A stretch of 53,529 nucleotides of DNA from an uncultured Eubacteriales bacterium (GCA_900317025.1 ONFG01000006.1:1-53529); one strand, 5' to 3'. Shown: positions 42,375-51,488, numbered from the stretch's first letter. The notes: generated from the letters alone by a model not told the origin. Made by a program: numbers and translations.

Positions 42375-43433
42375 TTATTTTTCATAAGATGTCGTGACCT
42401 CGGCTGCGGAAGCCTTGTATTCGTCGGGGATCGTCATGTTGAGGTCCTTGAGGCGATCCTTGTTGACGTAAAGCTTACATTCGTTCTCCATGATAACTGG
42501 CGTATCGGCTGCACTCTCACCGTGAAGGATCTCGGCCGCCTGCCGGCCTGCCTTTTCGCCGAGGGCTTCAAAGTCGTAGCAGTAGCCCGCAAGAGCGCCT
42601 TCCTTTACCTGCGTGAGGTTCACGCCGTAAAGCGGCATCTCGCCGGCTATGGTCCGGCTCGTTATGTTCCACGAGTTTTTTGACGTCATATTATCGGGAA
42701 GGATGACAACCGCCTCGACCTTTCCCATAAGCTCCTGCGCCTTTTCAGACATTTCCGCAGGGCTGTCTACAGGCTCGGCAAAGACCGTGATCCCGAGCTT
42801 TTCGGAGGCCTTGCGCAGCCCCTTGAGCTGCACCTGCGCGTTCTGCTCGGACGATGTATAGATAACTCCGAGCCTCGTTATCGAGGGCTGAAAGGTATTT
42901 ATCATGTTAAGCTGCTCGTTGATGTTGAAAGCGGTCGCAACACCGGTGCAGTTTACGCCCGGCTCGGCTGCGCTCTGCACAAGCCCCGCGCCCACCGGGT
43001 CGGTAACGGCGCAGAATACGACCGGAACTCCGGCTGCGGACGAGATTATCGGGAAAACACTCTCAGCGCACGGCGTACCTATCGCGATAACAAGGTCGCA
43101 GGAACCGTTCGTGACGATGTCTCTCGCCTTCTGCCCGCACTCCTCGGCGGCGTCAGGCTCCTGCCCCACCGTTACCTCGTAACCGATGCCGGCTGCGTCG
43201 AGAGCCTTTTTGACGCCCTCGCAGCACTCGTTCAAGGACGAGTAGTCGATATACTGAATAATGGAGACGGTCGTTCCGCTCATAAGACAGCTTTCGTCCG
43301 GCTGAGATACAGCCTCTTCTTCGGCTGTTTCCTCCGGCTCGTCGACAGAAAGCTTCATGCTACACGAGCAAAGCGCGGAAAGCATTACCGCGGCGGCAAG
43401 AAGCACCGCCTTGATGCGCAGTTTCGAGTTCAT
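42375..43433 (-). CDS. ABC transporter substrate-binding lipoprotein (pfam04392)
   Basis: A 352-residue exported protein with a lipobox (LCSC near residue 22) after a signal peptide, so it should be lipid-anchored. The fold is the two-lobed periplasmic-binding type of the ABC_sub_bind family: SIIQYIDYSSLNECCEGVKKAL, LVIAIGTPCAESV, PVVFCAVTDPVGAGLV, RLGVIYTSSEQNA and VVILPDNMT. In some relatives the ligand is an aromatic amino acid or a sugar. The permease and ATPase genes that usually follow are missing here, so the partner must be elsewhere or the protein acts alone. It lies 4 nt after the serine acetyltransferase gene. Confidence 0.88.
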   Translation of the reverse strand: MNSKLRIKAVLLAAAVMLSALCSCSMKLSVDEPEETAEEEAVSQPDESCLMSGTTVSIIQYIDYSSLNECCEGVKKALDAAGIGYEVTVGQEPDAAEECGQKARDIVTNGSCDLVIAIGTPCAESVFPIISSAAGVPVVFCAVTDPVGAGLVQSAAEPGVNCTGVATAFNINEQLNMINTFQPSITRLGVIYTSSEQNAQVQLKGLRKASEKLGITVFAEPVDSPAEMSEKAQELMGKVEAVVILPDNMTSKNSWNITSRTIAGEMPLYGVNLTQVKEGALAGYCYDFEALGEKAGRQAAEILHGESAADTPVIMENECKLYVNKDRLKDLNMTIPDEYKASAAEVTTSYEK

Positions 43434-43437
43434 GAGG

Positions 43438-44376
43438 TCATCCTTCCGTTTCTTCGGTATTTGCGGGTCTTATAAACTCCAGCTCGGGATTCTTTACGCT
43501 GACCTTCGTACCCTTTGAAACGGAGCTTACGATGAAGGCGTTGCCGCCGATCGTTACGCCGTCGCCGATAACAGTCTCACCGCCGAGCACCGATGTTCCG
43601 GAGTAGATGGTAACGTTGTCGCCGAGCGTCGGGTGGCGCTTCGTGCCACGAAGCTGCTGGCCCTTTCTCGTAGAAAGAGCGCCGAGCGTAACGCCCTGGT
43701 ATATCTTTACGTTCTTGCCGATAACGGTCGTTTCGCCGATAACGACGCCCGTGCCGTGGTCGATAAAGAAATATTTGCCAATGTCGGCGCCGGGATGGAT
43801 ATCAATGCCGGTCACGCTGTGGGCGTACTCCGAGATTATCCTGGGGATAAGCGGCACGCCGAGAAGATAAAGCTCGTGCGAGATCCTGTAAACGGAGATG
43901 GCAAGCATTCCGGGATAGCAGAAGATGATCTCGTCGGTGCTGAACGCAGCAGGGTCGCCGTTGAACGCAGCCTGAACATCGGTCGCCAGGTATTCTCTGA
44001 TCTTCGGGAGCGTGCGCAGGAATTTATAGGTAATGTCGTCGGCGCGCTCTATTATGTCTTCTCTCGTATCGACCTCGCTTTTTGCCGTATCGAGCGCCTT
44101 GGCGATCTGCTTTTTCAGATGATACTGAACGTACTCAAGCTTTTCGCCGACAAGGTAGCGGGAGTATTCGCTGCGCACCTTGTTGTTGTCGAAAAATCCG
44201 GGAAATACTATCTTTCTCAGCTCCTCGACGATCTCGACGAGAATGCCTCTGTTGACCATGTTGCTCTTGTCGATACGGCAGGTTAGTTCATGGTTGCAGT
44301 AGCTGTCGAGGATCTCTTCAACGAGCAGGGATACGTCGTGATTGTCCAACTCCTCGCATCTGCGTTCTGTTTTCAT
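43438..44376 (-). CDS. epsC: Serine O-acetyltransferase
   Basis: A 312-residue hexapeptide-repeat enzyme that makes O-acetylserine, the precursor of cysteine. It is the larger EpsC type, with a long helical N-terminal domain (1-190) and the left-handed beta-helix (HPGADIGKYFFIDHGTGVVIG, then GKNVKIYQGVTLGAL, then HPTLGDNVTIYSG). The catalytic His-Asp set is present. ATG at 44376 with a weak GGGTG upstream. I did not find a T-box in the 100-bp leader. It overlaps functionally with no neighbour; the O-acetylserine lyase is not in the window. Confidence 0.94.
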   Translation of the reverse strand: MKTERRCEELDNHDVSLLVEEILDSYCNHELTCRIDKSNMVNRGILVEIVEELRKIVFPGFFDNNKVRSEYSRYLVGEKLEYVQYHLKKQIAKALDTAKSEVDTREDIIERADDITYKFLRTLPKIREYLATDVQAAFNGDPAAFSTDEIIFCYPGMLAISVYRISHELYLLGVPLIPRIISEYAHSVTGIDIHPGADIGKYFFIDHGTGVVIGETTVIGKNVKIYQGVTLGALSTRKGQQLRGTKRHPTLGDNVTIYSGTSVLGGETVIGDGVTIGGNAFIVSSVSKGTKVSVKNPELEFIRPANTEETEG

Positions 44377-44476
44377 ATATAGTTCACACCCTTAGTTATT
44401 GAAATGTCGTCGTTCGGACGCGATCCCGTGATCCCGCCGTTGTACCATTATATTCGGCGGCGCGTTCATCTGACAG

Positions 44477-45343
44477 TTATTCTGAGATCTTTTTAAATAT
44501 CTCGCCATCTATCACAAGGTCGTTTCCGTCAAACTCGTAAGCGGACGTATAGCTCTCCTCCGTGTCGGCAACATATTTCATGAGAAGGAAGCCGCCGTCC
44601 ATGACGGTATATGCCTGCCTTACCGTAAGACCGTAGATCGACGTTCTTGTCACGAAGCCGTCCTTGGTAAATTCATAAGTAGTGCCGGAATCCTCTCCGT
44701 TCCACGTACCGACAAGCTTATCGTCAAGCTGAGGCTCATCGTAGGGGGTGAGCGGGTCTTCGACGCCGCCCTCTTCAAGCACCATTACCTCGGCGCTGCT
44801 GTCATAGGCGTCAATGATCTCAATCCTGCGGCCGGTGAAGGCATTGCCCCTTACCTTATAAGAAAATGTTCCGTAGAATATCGGAGAATTGTCAAAAAGC
44901 ACCTGAGCCGACATAACGTTGCCAAGCTCACTTGTCGAAGCAAGCTGGTAAGAACCGTTTACCGTCATCGAGCCGAGCGTAACGATACAGTCACCGTCCT
45001 CGGTAAATTCGTAGCCGAGGCGCTGGGAATAATCGACCTGCGCCGTATCTTCGCTTTCGGCGTTGTCGGCAGTCGACTCATACGAGCCTTCAACGTCCAA
45101 GTGCCACTGACCGATTATCGTCTGGTCGAAAAAGCTCTTCCATACGAAAAGAAAAAGGAGCGCTGCCGCAACTATCGCGATAGCAACGGGAAGCTGCACG
45201 TTCCTCGTGATCGCTCTTTTGCGGGGCAGGATCGGCTTCTCAATGGGATCCTGAGCCTCCACGGACGCCGAAAAGCTTTCGGCGGACTGAGCCTGCTGCT
45301 CCTTTTCGCTGTTTGTATTGTTATCCGAAGACTTCTTTGCCAT
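44477..45343 (-). CDS. Membrane-anchored protein of unknown function with two lipocalin-like repeats
   Basis: A 288-residue protein. A charged, Ser/Glu-rich cytoplasmic tail (1-45) precedes one membrane segment (50-68). The outside part has two similar beta units, each beginning with a G.W motif (IGQWHLDVEG near 77, LVGTWNGEDSG near 211) and carrying YEFTEDGDCIVTLGSMTVNGSY or YEFTKDGFVTRTSIYGL. That pattern is common in DUF5640/lipocalin-like lipoproteins of Clostridia. No catalytic motif is seen. It has its own promoter. Confidence 0.8.
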   Translation of the reverse strand: MAKKSSDNNTNSEKEQQAQSAESFSASVEAQDPIEKPILPRKRAITRNVQLPVAIAIVAAALLFLFVWKSFFDQTIIGQWHLDVEGSYESTADNAESEDTAQVDYSQRLGYEFTEDGDCIVTLGSMTVNGSYQLASTSELGNVMSAQVLFDNSPIFYGTFSYKVRGNAFTGRRIEIIDAYDSSAEVMVLEEGGVEDPLTPYDEPQLDDKLVGTWNGEDSGTTYEFTKDGFVTRTSIYGLTVRQAYTVMDGGFLLMKYVADTEESYTSAYEFDGNDLVIDGEIFKKISE

Positions 45344-45379
45344 TTCGTCTTCCTCCCAGATTATAGTAGTTTCTTATCT

Positions 45380-45408
45380 ATTTTACACCACTTTTCGTTA
45401 TTATACAA
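45380..45408 (-). promoter_or_regulatory. Promoter of the lipocalin-like membrane protein gene
   Basis: Minus-strand TTGTAT (45403-45408), 17 bp, TAAAAT (45380-45385). Confidence 0.7.
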
Positions 45409-45433
45409 GTAAAATTACGGATTTGACAAAAAA

Positions 45434-45488
45434 TTCACAGACATTTCATTCATTTTGTTCACACTTGGTTCAGTTTCTTGTCTGTGAA
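45434..45488. repeat. Inverted repeat with 10-bp arms
   Basis: TTCACAGACA (45434-45443) and TGTCTGTGAA (45479-45488), with 35 bp between. It lies about 25 bp upstream of the -35 of the minus-strand promoter. It could be a binding site for a regulator. Confidence 0.5.
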
Positions 45489-45651
45489 AGAATCCGCGTT
45501 TTGCACAATCGAGTCCACAAAAAATATTAATATTGACGAAAGGATAAATTTTAAGTGCAATCTATGTGTCACCTTCCGGATTATCGACAATAAAATGAAT
45601 AGTATGACCGCAAAAAATTTAAAATTAATTAAAATAATTCTCACAAATCAA

Positions 45652-45680
45652 TTGTAAAATTTCGGATTATGTGGTATAGT
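45652..45680 (+). promoter_or_regulatory. Promoter of the phosphohexomutase gene
   Basis: TTGTAA (45652-45657), 17 bp, TATAGT (45675-45680) with a TG-rich extension. Confidence 0.75.
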
Positions 45681-45784
45681 ATAAGTAAGCGGCGTTTGCG
45701 CTTTTTGCGTATTTTGCTGCTAACTACACCCGCACCATCGCTTTTGCGGGCGTTTCTGAATATCAGAACAGGGAGATGTGTTTT

Positions 45785-47518
45785 ATGGAAACCGCAATAA
45801 AGTCACTTTATGAGGAATGGATCGCAAGCGCCGTTGACGACGGCAGCCTTATCGACGAGCTGAAAAGCATCGAGGGCGACGAGGAACAGATCTACGACCG
45901 CTTCTACAGGGCGCTTGAATTCGGCACGGCAGGCCTCAGAGGCGTTTTGGGTGCCGGCACAAACAGGATGAATATATACACGGTAAGAGTTGCTACGCAG
46001 GGTCTTGCCAATTATCTTAAAAATCACTACAGCGAGTCGTCTGTTTCGATCTCTTACGATTCGAGGATCAACTCCACGCTGTTTTCCGAGGAGGCAGCAA
46101 GAGTTCTTGCTGCTAACGGCATCAAAGTCTACCTTTCAAAGGAGCTTCAGCCGACTCCGGTAGTTTCCTACGCGGTAAGATACTTCAAGAGCCAGGCGGG
46201 CATCATGGTAACGGCAAGCCACAACCCCTCGAAGTACAACGGCTACAAGTGCTACGGCTCGGACGGATGTCAAATGACAGACGTTGCCGCAGGCGAGGTA
46301 TACAGCGAGATTCAGAAGCTCGACTGCTTCAAGGACGTAAAGCTCGTCGACTTTAAAGAAGCTCTCGCAAACGGCTCGATCGAATATATCGGAGAGGAGT
46401 TCTACGAGTCTTACCTCGAGAAGGTACAAGAGCAGTCGATCCGCAAGGGCATCTGCGAAGGCTCGGACCTCAAGGTAGTTTATACCCCTCTCAACGGCGC
46501 CGGCAATAAGCTCGTTCGCAAGATCCTCGACAGGACCGGCGTTAAGGATGTACATATCGTTAAGTCGCAGGAACTGCCCGACGGCAACTTCCCGACCTGC
46601 CCCTACCCGAACCCGGAGATCAGAGAGGCTCTCGAAGAGGGCTTGAAGCTTTGCGCAGAGGTAAAGCCCGACCTTCTTCTCGCTACCGACCCCGACAGCG
46701 ACAGAGTCGGCATCGCGGTTCCCGACGGCGACAGCTACCGCCTTATGACGGGAAACGAGACAGGCATCATGCTTACAGATTACATTCTCAAGAGTCGCAT
46801 CGAGCTTGGCACACTGCCGAAGGATCCAGTCATGGTCAAGACGGTCGTTACGAGCGTTCTCGTTGACAGGCTCGCCGCAAAATACGGCGTTGAAGTCAAG
46901 AATGTGCTCACGGGCTTCAAGTACATCGGCGAACAGATCCTCCACCTTGAAGAGAAGAACGAGGAATACCGCTATGTATTCGGCTTTGAAGAGAGCTACG
47001 GCTACCTTGCAGGCTCTTACGTAAGAGACAAGGACGCAGTTGTCGCTTCCATGCTCATCGCGGAAATGACGGCTTACTACAAGAAGCAGGGCAAGTCGCT
47101 CGTAGACGTTATAAACGAGCTTTACGCAGAGTTTGGCTACTACAAGAACGTAACGCTCAGCTTTGAGTTTGACGGCGCTTCCGGTATGGAAACAATGAAG
47201 AACATCATGGACGGTCTGAGGAACTTCAAGGGCGGCGAGATGGCCGGCTACAAGATCACAAGGCACGCAGACTACCTGCTCCAATTCGATAAGGACTTTG
47301 TAACGGGTGAGGAAAAGAAGATCGACCTCCCGAAGTCGAACGTTCTCTCATTCTTCCTTGAAAACGGCAATGCGATCATCGTTCGTCCCTCCGGAACAGA
47401 GCCGAAGATCAAGATCTACTTCACAGGCGTCGGCAAGGACGAGGCAGACGCAGTAAAGACAGCCGAGGGTCTTATCAACTACGTAAAGAATTCCGACGTA
47501 TTCTTCCCGAAGGCATAA
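45785..47518 (+). CDS. pgcA: Phosphoglucomutase/phosphomannomutase
   Basis: A 577-residue alpha-D-phosphohexomutase that interconverts glucose 1- and 6-phosphate, linking glycogen and wall-sugar synthesis to glycolysis. The active serine lies in GIMVTASHNPSKYNGYK, the Mg site in ATDPDSDRVG, the sugar site in GFEESYGYLAG and the phosphate site in RPSGTEPKIKIYF. ATG at 45785 was chosen because GGGAG lies nine bases upstream; an ATG at 45776 abuts that site. A terminator follows. Confidence 0.96.
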   Translation: METAIKSLYEEWIASAVDDGSLIDELKSIEGDEEQIYDRFYRALEFGTAGLRGVLGAGTNRMNIYTVRVATQGLANYLKNHYSESSVSISYDSRINSTLFSEEAARVLAANGIKVYLSKELQPTPVVSYAVRYFKSQAGIMVTASHNPSKYNGYKCYGSDGCQMTDVAAGEVYSEIQKLDCFKDVKLVDFKEALANGSIEYIGEEFYESYLEKVQEQSIRKGICEGSDLKVVYTPLNGAGNKLVRKILDRTGVKDVHIVKSQELPDGNFPTCPYPNPEIREALEEGLKLCAEVKPDLLLATDPDSDRVGIAVPDGDSYRLMTGNETGIMLTDYILKSRIELGTLPKDPVMVKTVVTSVLVDRLAAKYGVEVKNVLTGFKYIGEQILHLEEKNEEYRYVFGFEESYGYLAGSYVRDKDAVVASMLIAEMTAYYKKQGKSLVDVINELYAEFGYYKNVTLSFEFDGASGMETMKNIMDGLRNFKGGEMAGYKITRHADYLLQFDKDFVTGEEKKIDLPKSNVLSFFLENGNAIIVRPSGTEPKIKIYFTGVGKDEADAVKTAEGLINYVKNSDVFFPKA

Positions 47519-47531
47519 ATAAAGCTTCAAC

Positions 47532-47566
47532 GGCACCTGCGGCAGTAAACTGCGGGTGCTGTTTTT
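47532..47566 (+). terminator. Terminator of pgcA
   Basis: GCACC/GGTGC (47533-47537 with 47555-47559) and GCAG/CTGC form an interrupted stem, followed by GTTTTTAT. Confidence 0.8.
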
Positions 47567-47645
47567 ATATGAAGGGATTCATCGTGCGATATTAAACATT
47601 ATAAAGAGACGAATGAATCGACCTGATTCTTTGTAGGTTTTTATA

Positions 47646-47674
47646 TTGACTTTTTCGCAAAAATGTGGTTTAAT
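47646..47674 (+). promoter_or_regulatory. Promoter of the 97-residue protein gene
   Basis: TTGACT (47646-47651), 17 bp, TTTAAT (47669-47674), with TGTGG before the -10 as in the pgcA promoter. Confidence 0.7.
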
Positions 47675-47763
47675 TATACTGATTAAAAGTGTGTTTACCG
47701 CACATACGCTCTTTGCGGAGTGCGGCGACCGGTTTTCCTAAAGTTTGAAAGGAGATATGTAAA

Positions 47764-48057
47764 ATGGATCTTGGTTCACTTGCCCAGATGGGTCAGAGTA
47801 TGTTAAAAAACGGAAGCGGCGCTGCCGCTTCAAACGATAAGGCTGCTGACGCAGTAACAGCTATGATACCGAAGGAGCTGCTCGACAAGCTCCCCCCCTC
47901 TGTTCGCCCGATGATAACAGCGCAGGCGGTCGAGGCAGCGGCAAAGCAGGCTCCCGAGCTTATCGAGGTTTTGCGCAAGGGCGGCAAGCTCACGGGCGCA
48001 GACGCCGAAAAGCTCAAGTCTATCGTTGCCGGTATCGCACAGAACGCTGGTAAATAA
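47764..48057 (+). CDS. Conserved-looking small protein of unknown function (97 residues)
   Basis: I do not recognise the family. ATG with AAGGAG at optimal spacing. The protein is soluble, rich in Ala, Lys and Gly, and mostly helical (AADAVTAMIPKELLDKLPPSV, then AVEAAAKQAPELIEVLRKGGK, then DAEKLKSIVAGIA). It has no cysteine, no signal peptide and no membrane segment. It is followed 66 nt later by a CmpB-family membrane gene in the same direction, with no terminator between, so the two are probably co-transcribed. Confidence 0.75.
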   Translation: MDLGSLAQMGQSMLKNGSGAAASNDKAADAVTAMIPKELLDKLPPSVRPMITAQAVEAAAKQAPELIEVLRKGGKLTGADAEKLKSIVAGIAQNAGK

Positions 48058-48123
48058 GCCTTTGCCCCTCTCCGCGCGAAACGCTTTCACGAAGCGGCGG
48101 ATAATAAAAGATCGTGGTGATTT

Positions 48124-48942
48124 ATGAGCATTTCACAGATAATTGTGTTTTTCATGGTTTACAGCTTTATCGGCTGGGTTTGGGAAATGATCTACATACC
48201 GTTTGAGGACAAGTGCTTTCAGAACAGAGGCTTTCTGTTCGGGCCTATCTGCCCTATCTACGGCTTCTGCATCATGTTCCTCTACTTCCTAATGCATCAT
48301 GTTCAGTTCTTTGTAAGCGAAAGCATGACGATGCCTAAGCTGTTTTTCGTGTGTATGGTTGGCAGCGCGATAGTCGAGTTCACCACCTCGTGGGGGCTTG
48401 AACGCCTTTTCCACGCCAGATGGTGGGATTACAGCAAGTTCCCGCTCAATATCAACGGAAGAATATGCTTGCCCGCAAGCGTATTCTTCGGGCTGGCAGG
48501 CGTAACACTCGTACGCTTCGTCTTCCCCACTATGGACATCGTAGCGGACGTCGTCCCCGAGGCAGCCTTTGAGACGGCGGCGATAATCCTCGCCTTTATC
48601 TTCGGTGCGGACTACGCCCTCACAAACGCAAGCCTTACGTCTCTGCTTGAGAAGATCGAGAACGCCAACAAAGAGTTCATCGAAAAAGGCGAGTCGGTAT
48701 ATCAGGTGATAGCATCGACCCCGGAGCAGCTCAAAAAACGTCTCGTCGATTACGAGTCGGAAACGAGAGAGCGCGCCCGCAGCATTGCTGAAAGCCTGAG
48801 CGGACCGCAGAAGTATCTCGTCAGCAGGATAACAAGATTCAGCAGCGGCTTCGGCTTCGCCGAAGAAGAGCGTGAAAAGCCGAATATGGGAAACCGCATC
48901 AAGGAATACCTTGTCAATCTCAGAAACAATACAAAAAGATAA
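48124..48942 (+). CDS. CmpB-family membrane protein (putative ABC permease), copy 2
   Basis: A 272-residue paralogue of the protein at 40861. It shares YSFIGWVWEMIYIPFEDK, QNRGFLFGPICPIYGFCIM, ERLFHARWWDYSKFPLNINGR and the coiled-coil-like cytoplasmic tail. About six membrane segments fill residues 5-165. Transport has not been shown for the family. It is downstream of the 97-residue protein gene and ends at a shared terminator. Confidence 0.85.
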   Translation: MSISQIIVFFMVYSFIGWVWEMIYIPFEDKCFQNRGFLFGPICPIYGFCIMFLYFLMHHVQFFVSESMTMPKLFFVCMVGSAIVEFTTSWGLERLFHARWWDYSKFPLNINGRICLPASVFFGLAGVTLVRFVFPTMDIVADVVPEAAFETAAIILAFIFGADYALTNASLTSLLEKIENANKEFIEKGESVYQVIASTPEQLKKRLVDYESETRERARSIAESLSGPQKYLVSRITRFSSGFGFAEEEREKPNMGNRIKEYLVNLRNNTKR

Positions 48943-48947
48943 AAAGC

Positions 48948-48975
48948 AAGATCCCCGGTAATGACCGGGGATCTT
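48948..48975. terminator. Bidirectional terminator
   Basis: An 11-bp perfect stem (48948-48958 with 48965-48975, arms AAGATCCCCGG and CCGGGGATCTT) with T-runs in both directions. Confidence 0.92.
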
Positions 48976-48980
48976 CGTTT

Positions 48981-49916
48981 TTATTCATCGTCCTGAAGCA
49001 TTTTTTCGACCTCGGAGCGCTTTATCATGCGTCCATTGTAGAAAATATATTCGTCCTTGCTGTCGTGTGCGAGGCGGTCGATGTCCTGCGCCTCTTCCCT
49101 TTCAAGCATCGGCTGCTCGGGCTTGGGCGCTTCGTCTTCGTCGTCTTTTACGGCTCTACGCGATTCATCAAGAATACCGATCATATCGTCATAGACGTAA
49201 AACGTGATGATGTACTGCACCGTTGACGGAATAAGAAAAAGCTGCAGTACTCCGAGTATAACGAGCACCGTTATCGGCTCGTTTACGATGTACGCAACAG
49301 TGAATATGACGGCTGCGAGTATCGCAAGCGCCACCGTTGCGAGAATGTTGTTTTTCAGCTCGCCGAAGGAGAAAAGCGCGCAGTTGCGGTAAGTATCCTT
49401 TAGCGAGATGTCCATGGTGACGGTCATCACGTTCATATAATACGACGCAAAAAGGACGAACAGCGCGATCAGTCCCGTTATAACGAGGGGCACCCAGAAA
49501 ATGCCGTTAGTCTTCGTGCCGTTGTAGTACAGTGATATCGAAAGAAAGCTGACAGCGAAGACGGCGTAGAACATCACGCCGTGAATTGTAAAGCGAAGCG
49601 CGTTCTCTTTAATCCCCTTCTTGAATGCCGTAAACGCGGAAAACTCTTTGCCGCTGCATATATAACGGCAGATAAGCGCAACACCCGACATACCGACATT
49701 CAGCACTATAAGCCCCACGGCCGCCGCAGGAATGTTGAGCGCGCCAAAAAGCTTGTAAACAAGCGCCGCAATCCCTGCCGCCGCAAGGTTAAACGGCAGC
49801 AGGAAAAGATTTGCCAAAATCAAGTATTTGAATTTGGAGAAATAAAGCTCAAAAAAACGCTGCGAACGCATCGGCTTATCCGATACGGCTTCGGGATCTA
49901 TTCTATATTCCGCCAC
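48981..49916 (-). CDS. Multi-pass membrane protein, DUF624/YesL-like, with a cytoplasmic tail
   Basis: A 311-residue protein with about six hydrophobic segments between residues 28 and 240, in an order resembling DUF624 (YesL), where RFFELYFSKFKYLILANLF at the start is the best match. A charged C-terminal tail of about 70 residues (DDEDEAPKPEQPM, then EYIFYNGRMIKRSEVEKML) is predicted to be cytosolic. No enzyme motif is seen. It lies 19 nt downstream of the SpoIIM-like gene. The family call is tentative. Confidence 0.7.
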   Translation of the reverse strand: MAEYRIDPEAVSDKPMRSQRFFELYFSKFKYLILANLFLLPFNLAAAGIAALVYKLFGALNIPAAAVGLIVLNVGMSGVALICRYICSGKEFSAFTAFKKGIKENALRFTIHGVMFYAVFAVSFLSISLYYNGTKTNGIFWVPLVITGLIALFVLFASYYMNVMTVTMDISLKDTYRNCALFSFGELKNNILATVALAILAAVIFTVAYIVNEPITVLVILGVLQLFLIPSTVQYIITFYVYDDMIGILDESRRAVKDDEDEAPKPEQPMLEREEAQDIDRLAHDSKDEYIFYNGRMIKRSEVEKMLQDDE

Positions 49917-49935
49917 ATAATACCCCCGTTCAAAA

Positions 49936-50604
49936 TCAGAATGAAAATGCGAAAAGTCTGCCTATCAAAAAATACAGCAGCGTATCGGTAAGCGACGAAA
50001 AAACGACGATCATTATCGAATACGCGCCGTTGATAAGCAGCTCACGAAAGCGCTCCCTAAGCGGCAAGCCCGCTGCACGCCCCAAGACAGCCAGCAGCAT
50101 GGACGCCGAGCAGCCAAGGCAGTACTGCGAGATGTACACCAGCGCGAGCGACGACAAAAAAGCCCCCGCCAGCACGACCGATATAAAGTACGCAAGCCCC
50201 GAAAAACCGTAAGCCCCGCACAGCACGCCTGAAAACAAGCCGAACTCAAAGCCGCGGAAAAACATGAGCGCCGGTATCGCCGGAAGCCCCGCCGGGGTCA
50301 GCGCAAGAAAACACAGCGCCGCCGCGAACACGAACGTCACCGAAAACGAATCCGCAAAGACCATGACGGGCGTTTTGTCGCCCGAAGACGGCAGCGTTAT
50401 GAGAAACTTGTCCACACCGGTCAATTGTGCAGCGCCCGAGGACGAACGAACGGCGCCGCAGACAAACCCCGAAAGCAGCACGGCAACAAGAAACAGCATG
50501 ATACCGTACTGCCGCACAAAGCACACAAGGCGCTCCGCTGCGGGGCGTTTTTCATGTTCGAGAGCAGAGTTTGTCTGAGGGAGCGCTATAACTATACTTT
50601 TCAT
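49936..50604 (-). CDS. SpoIIM-like membrane protein
   Basis: About 222 residues, five or so membrane segments. ALMFFRGFEFGLFSGVLCG followed by LAYFISVVLAGAFLSSLALVYIS resembles the core of stage II sporulation protein M (DUF95). In Bacillus, SpoIIM works with SpoIID and SpoIIP in engulfment, but neither is here. ATG at 50604 has GAGAGG ten bases upstream; a TTG seven codons earlier is less likely. It may be a relative with a different job. Confidence 0.65.
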   Translation of the reverse strand: MKSIVIALPQTNSALEHEKRPAAERLVCFVRQYGIMLFLVAVLLSGFVCGAVRSSSGAAQLTGVDKFLITLPSSGDKTPVMVFADSFSVTFVFAAALCFLALTPAGLPAIPALMFFRGFEFGLFSGVLCGAYGFSGLAYFISVVLAGAFLSSLALVYISQYCLGCSASMLLAVLGRAAGLPLRERFRELLINGAYSIMIVVFSSLTDTLLYFLIGRLFAFSF

Positions 50605-50678
50605 CGGCGATGATCCTCTCTTCAATGATTCTACTCAAAGAATATGAAGAGCGGCGCGCCGATATTACCTGTGAAATG

Positions 50679-51488
50679 TTATTTTGAAAGCTCGTCGGCT
50701 CTCTTTGTGCAGGCGTCCATCGCCTCGATCACGGAATTGTAAAAATCCTTCTCGTCGAGCTTTTCAAGCGCTTTAAGCGTAGTGCCGCCCGGAGAGGACA
50801 CTTTTTTGATAAGCGTTTCGGGGGTGTCTCCCGACTTTTCGAGCATCTCTGCGCTGCCCCTGAGCGTTGCGCATACTAGCTTCATAGCCGCCGCCTCGTC
50901 GATCCCCTCTTTAACGGCATAGTCGACCATCGCTTTAGCAAACAGATAAACGTAAGCGGGGCTGCTGCCGTTGACCGCGATGACACTGTTCATCTTTGAT
51001 TCGTCGAGGATAGCTACCTCGCCGCCGTTTGCAAACATATCGTATACGCAGGCAAAATCATCGTCGGAGATATTCCTGCGGCTGATAGCCGTCGCACCGC
51101 AGCCGAGAAGCAGCGGAGTGTTCGGCATAACGCGCACCATTGGGCATTCAATGCCGACCGTCTTTGCTATGTAATCGGTGGAGATGCCAGCCGCGATCGT
51201 TACGATGACCTTCGTCTGCGTAACGGCAGGCTTAATGCTTTCGAGCACCTCTGCATAATTCTGAGGCTTTACCGCAAGCACCGTGATATCGGAGGTTTCT
51301 ACTACAGCTTTAGCATCTGCTGCCTTTTTGACGCCCTTTTCCTTAACCATTGCCTCGAGCTTATCCGCCATAACGTCGAAGACAGTTATGTGCTCACCGT
51401 CGGCAGAGCCGCTGCGGAGAAGTCCTCCGATGATCGCCGTAGCCATATTGCCGGCGCCTATAAAACCAATCTTTTTCAATTTAATCAC
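50679..51488 (-). CDS. proC: Pyrroline-5-carboxylate reductase
   Basis: A 269-residue NADPH-dependent enzyme, last step of proline synthesis. It begins KKIGFIGAGNMATAIIGGLL and contains VRVMPNTPLLLGCGA, AVNGSSPAYVYLFAKAM, and the C-terminal signature of the family with SPGGTTLKALEKLDEKDF. The start is GTG at 51488 with AAAGGG upstream; it overlaps the preceding gene by 4 nt. Confidence 0.96.
   Translation of the reverse strand: MIKLKKIGFIGAGNMATAIIGGLLRSGSADGEHITVFDVMADKLEAMVKEKGVKKAADAKAVVETSDITVLAVKPQNYAEVLESIKPAVTQTKVIVTIAAGISTDYIAKTVGIECPMVRVMPNTPLLLGCGATAISRRNISDDDFACVYDMFANGGEVAILDESKMNSVIAVNGSSPAYVYLFAKAMVDYAVKEGIDEAAAMKLVCATLRGSAEMLEKSGDTPETLIKKVSSPGGTTLKALEKLDEKDFYNSVIEAMDACTKRADELSK

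Larger units (their letters stand above)
45344..45784. other. Divergent intergenic region before the phosphohexomutase gene
   Basis: It holds promoters for both flanking genes and one long inverted repeat, listed separately. Otherwise it is A/T-rich with no gene I can support. Confidence 0.65.

Noticed and set aside
46136-47284. A 382-codon frame antisense to pgcA
   Set aside because: A shadow of the mutase gene, produced by its codon bias.
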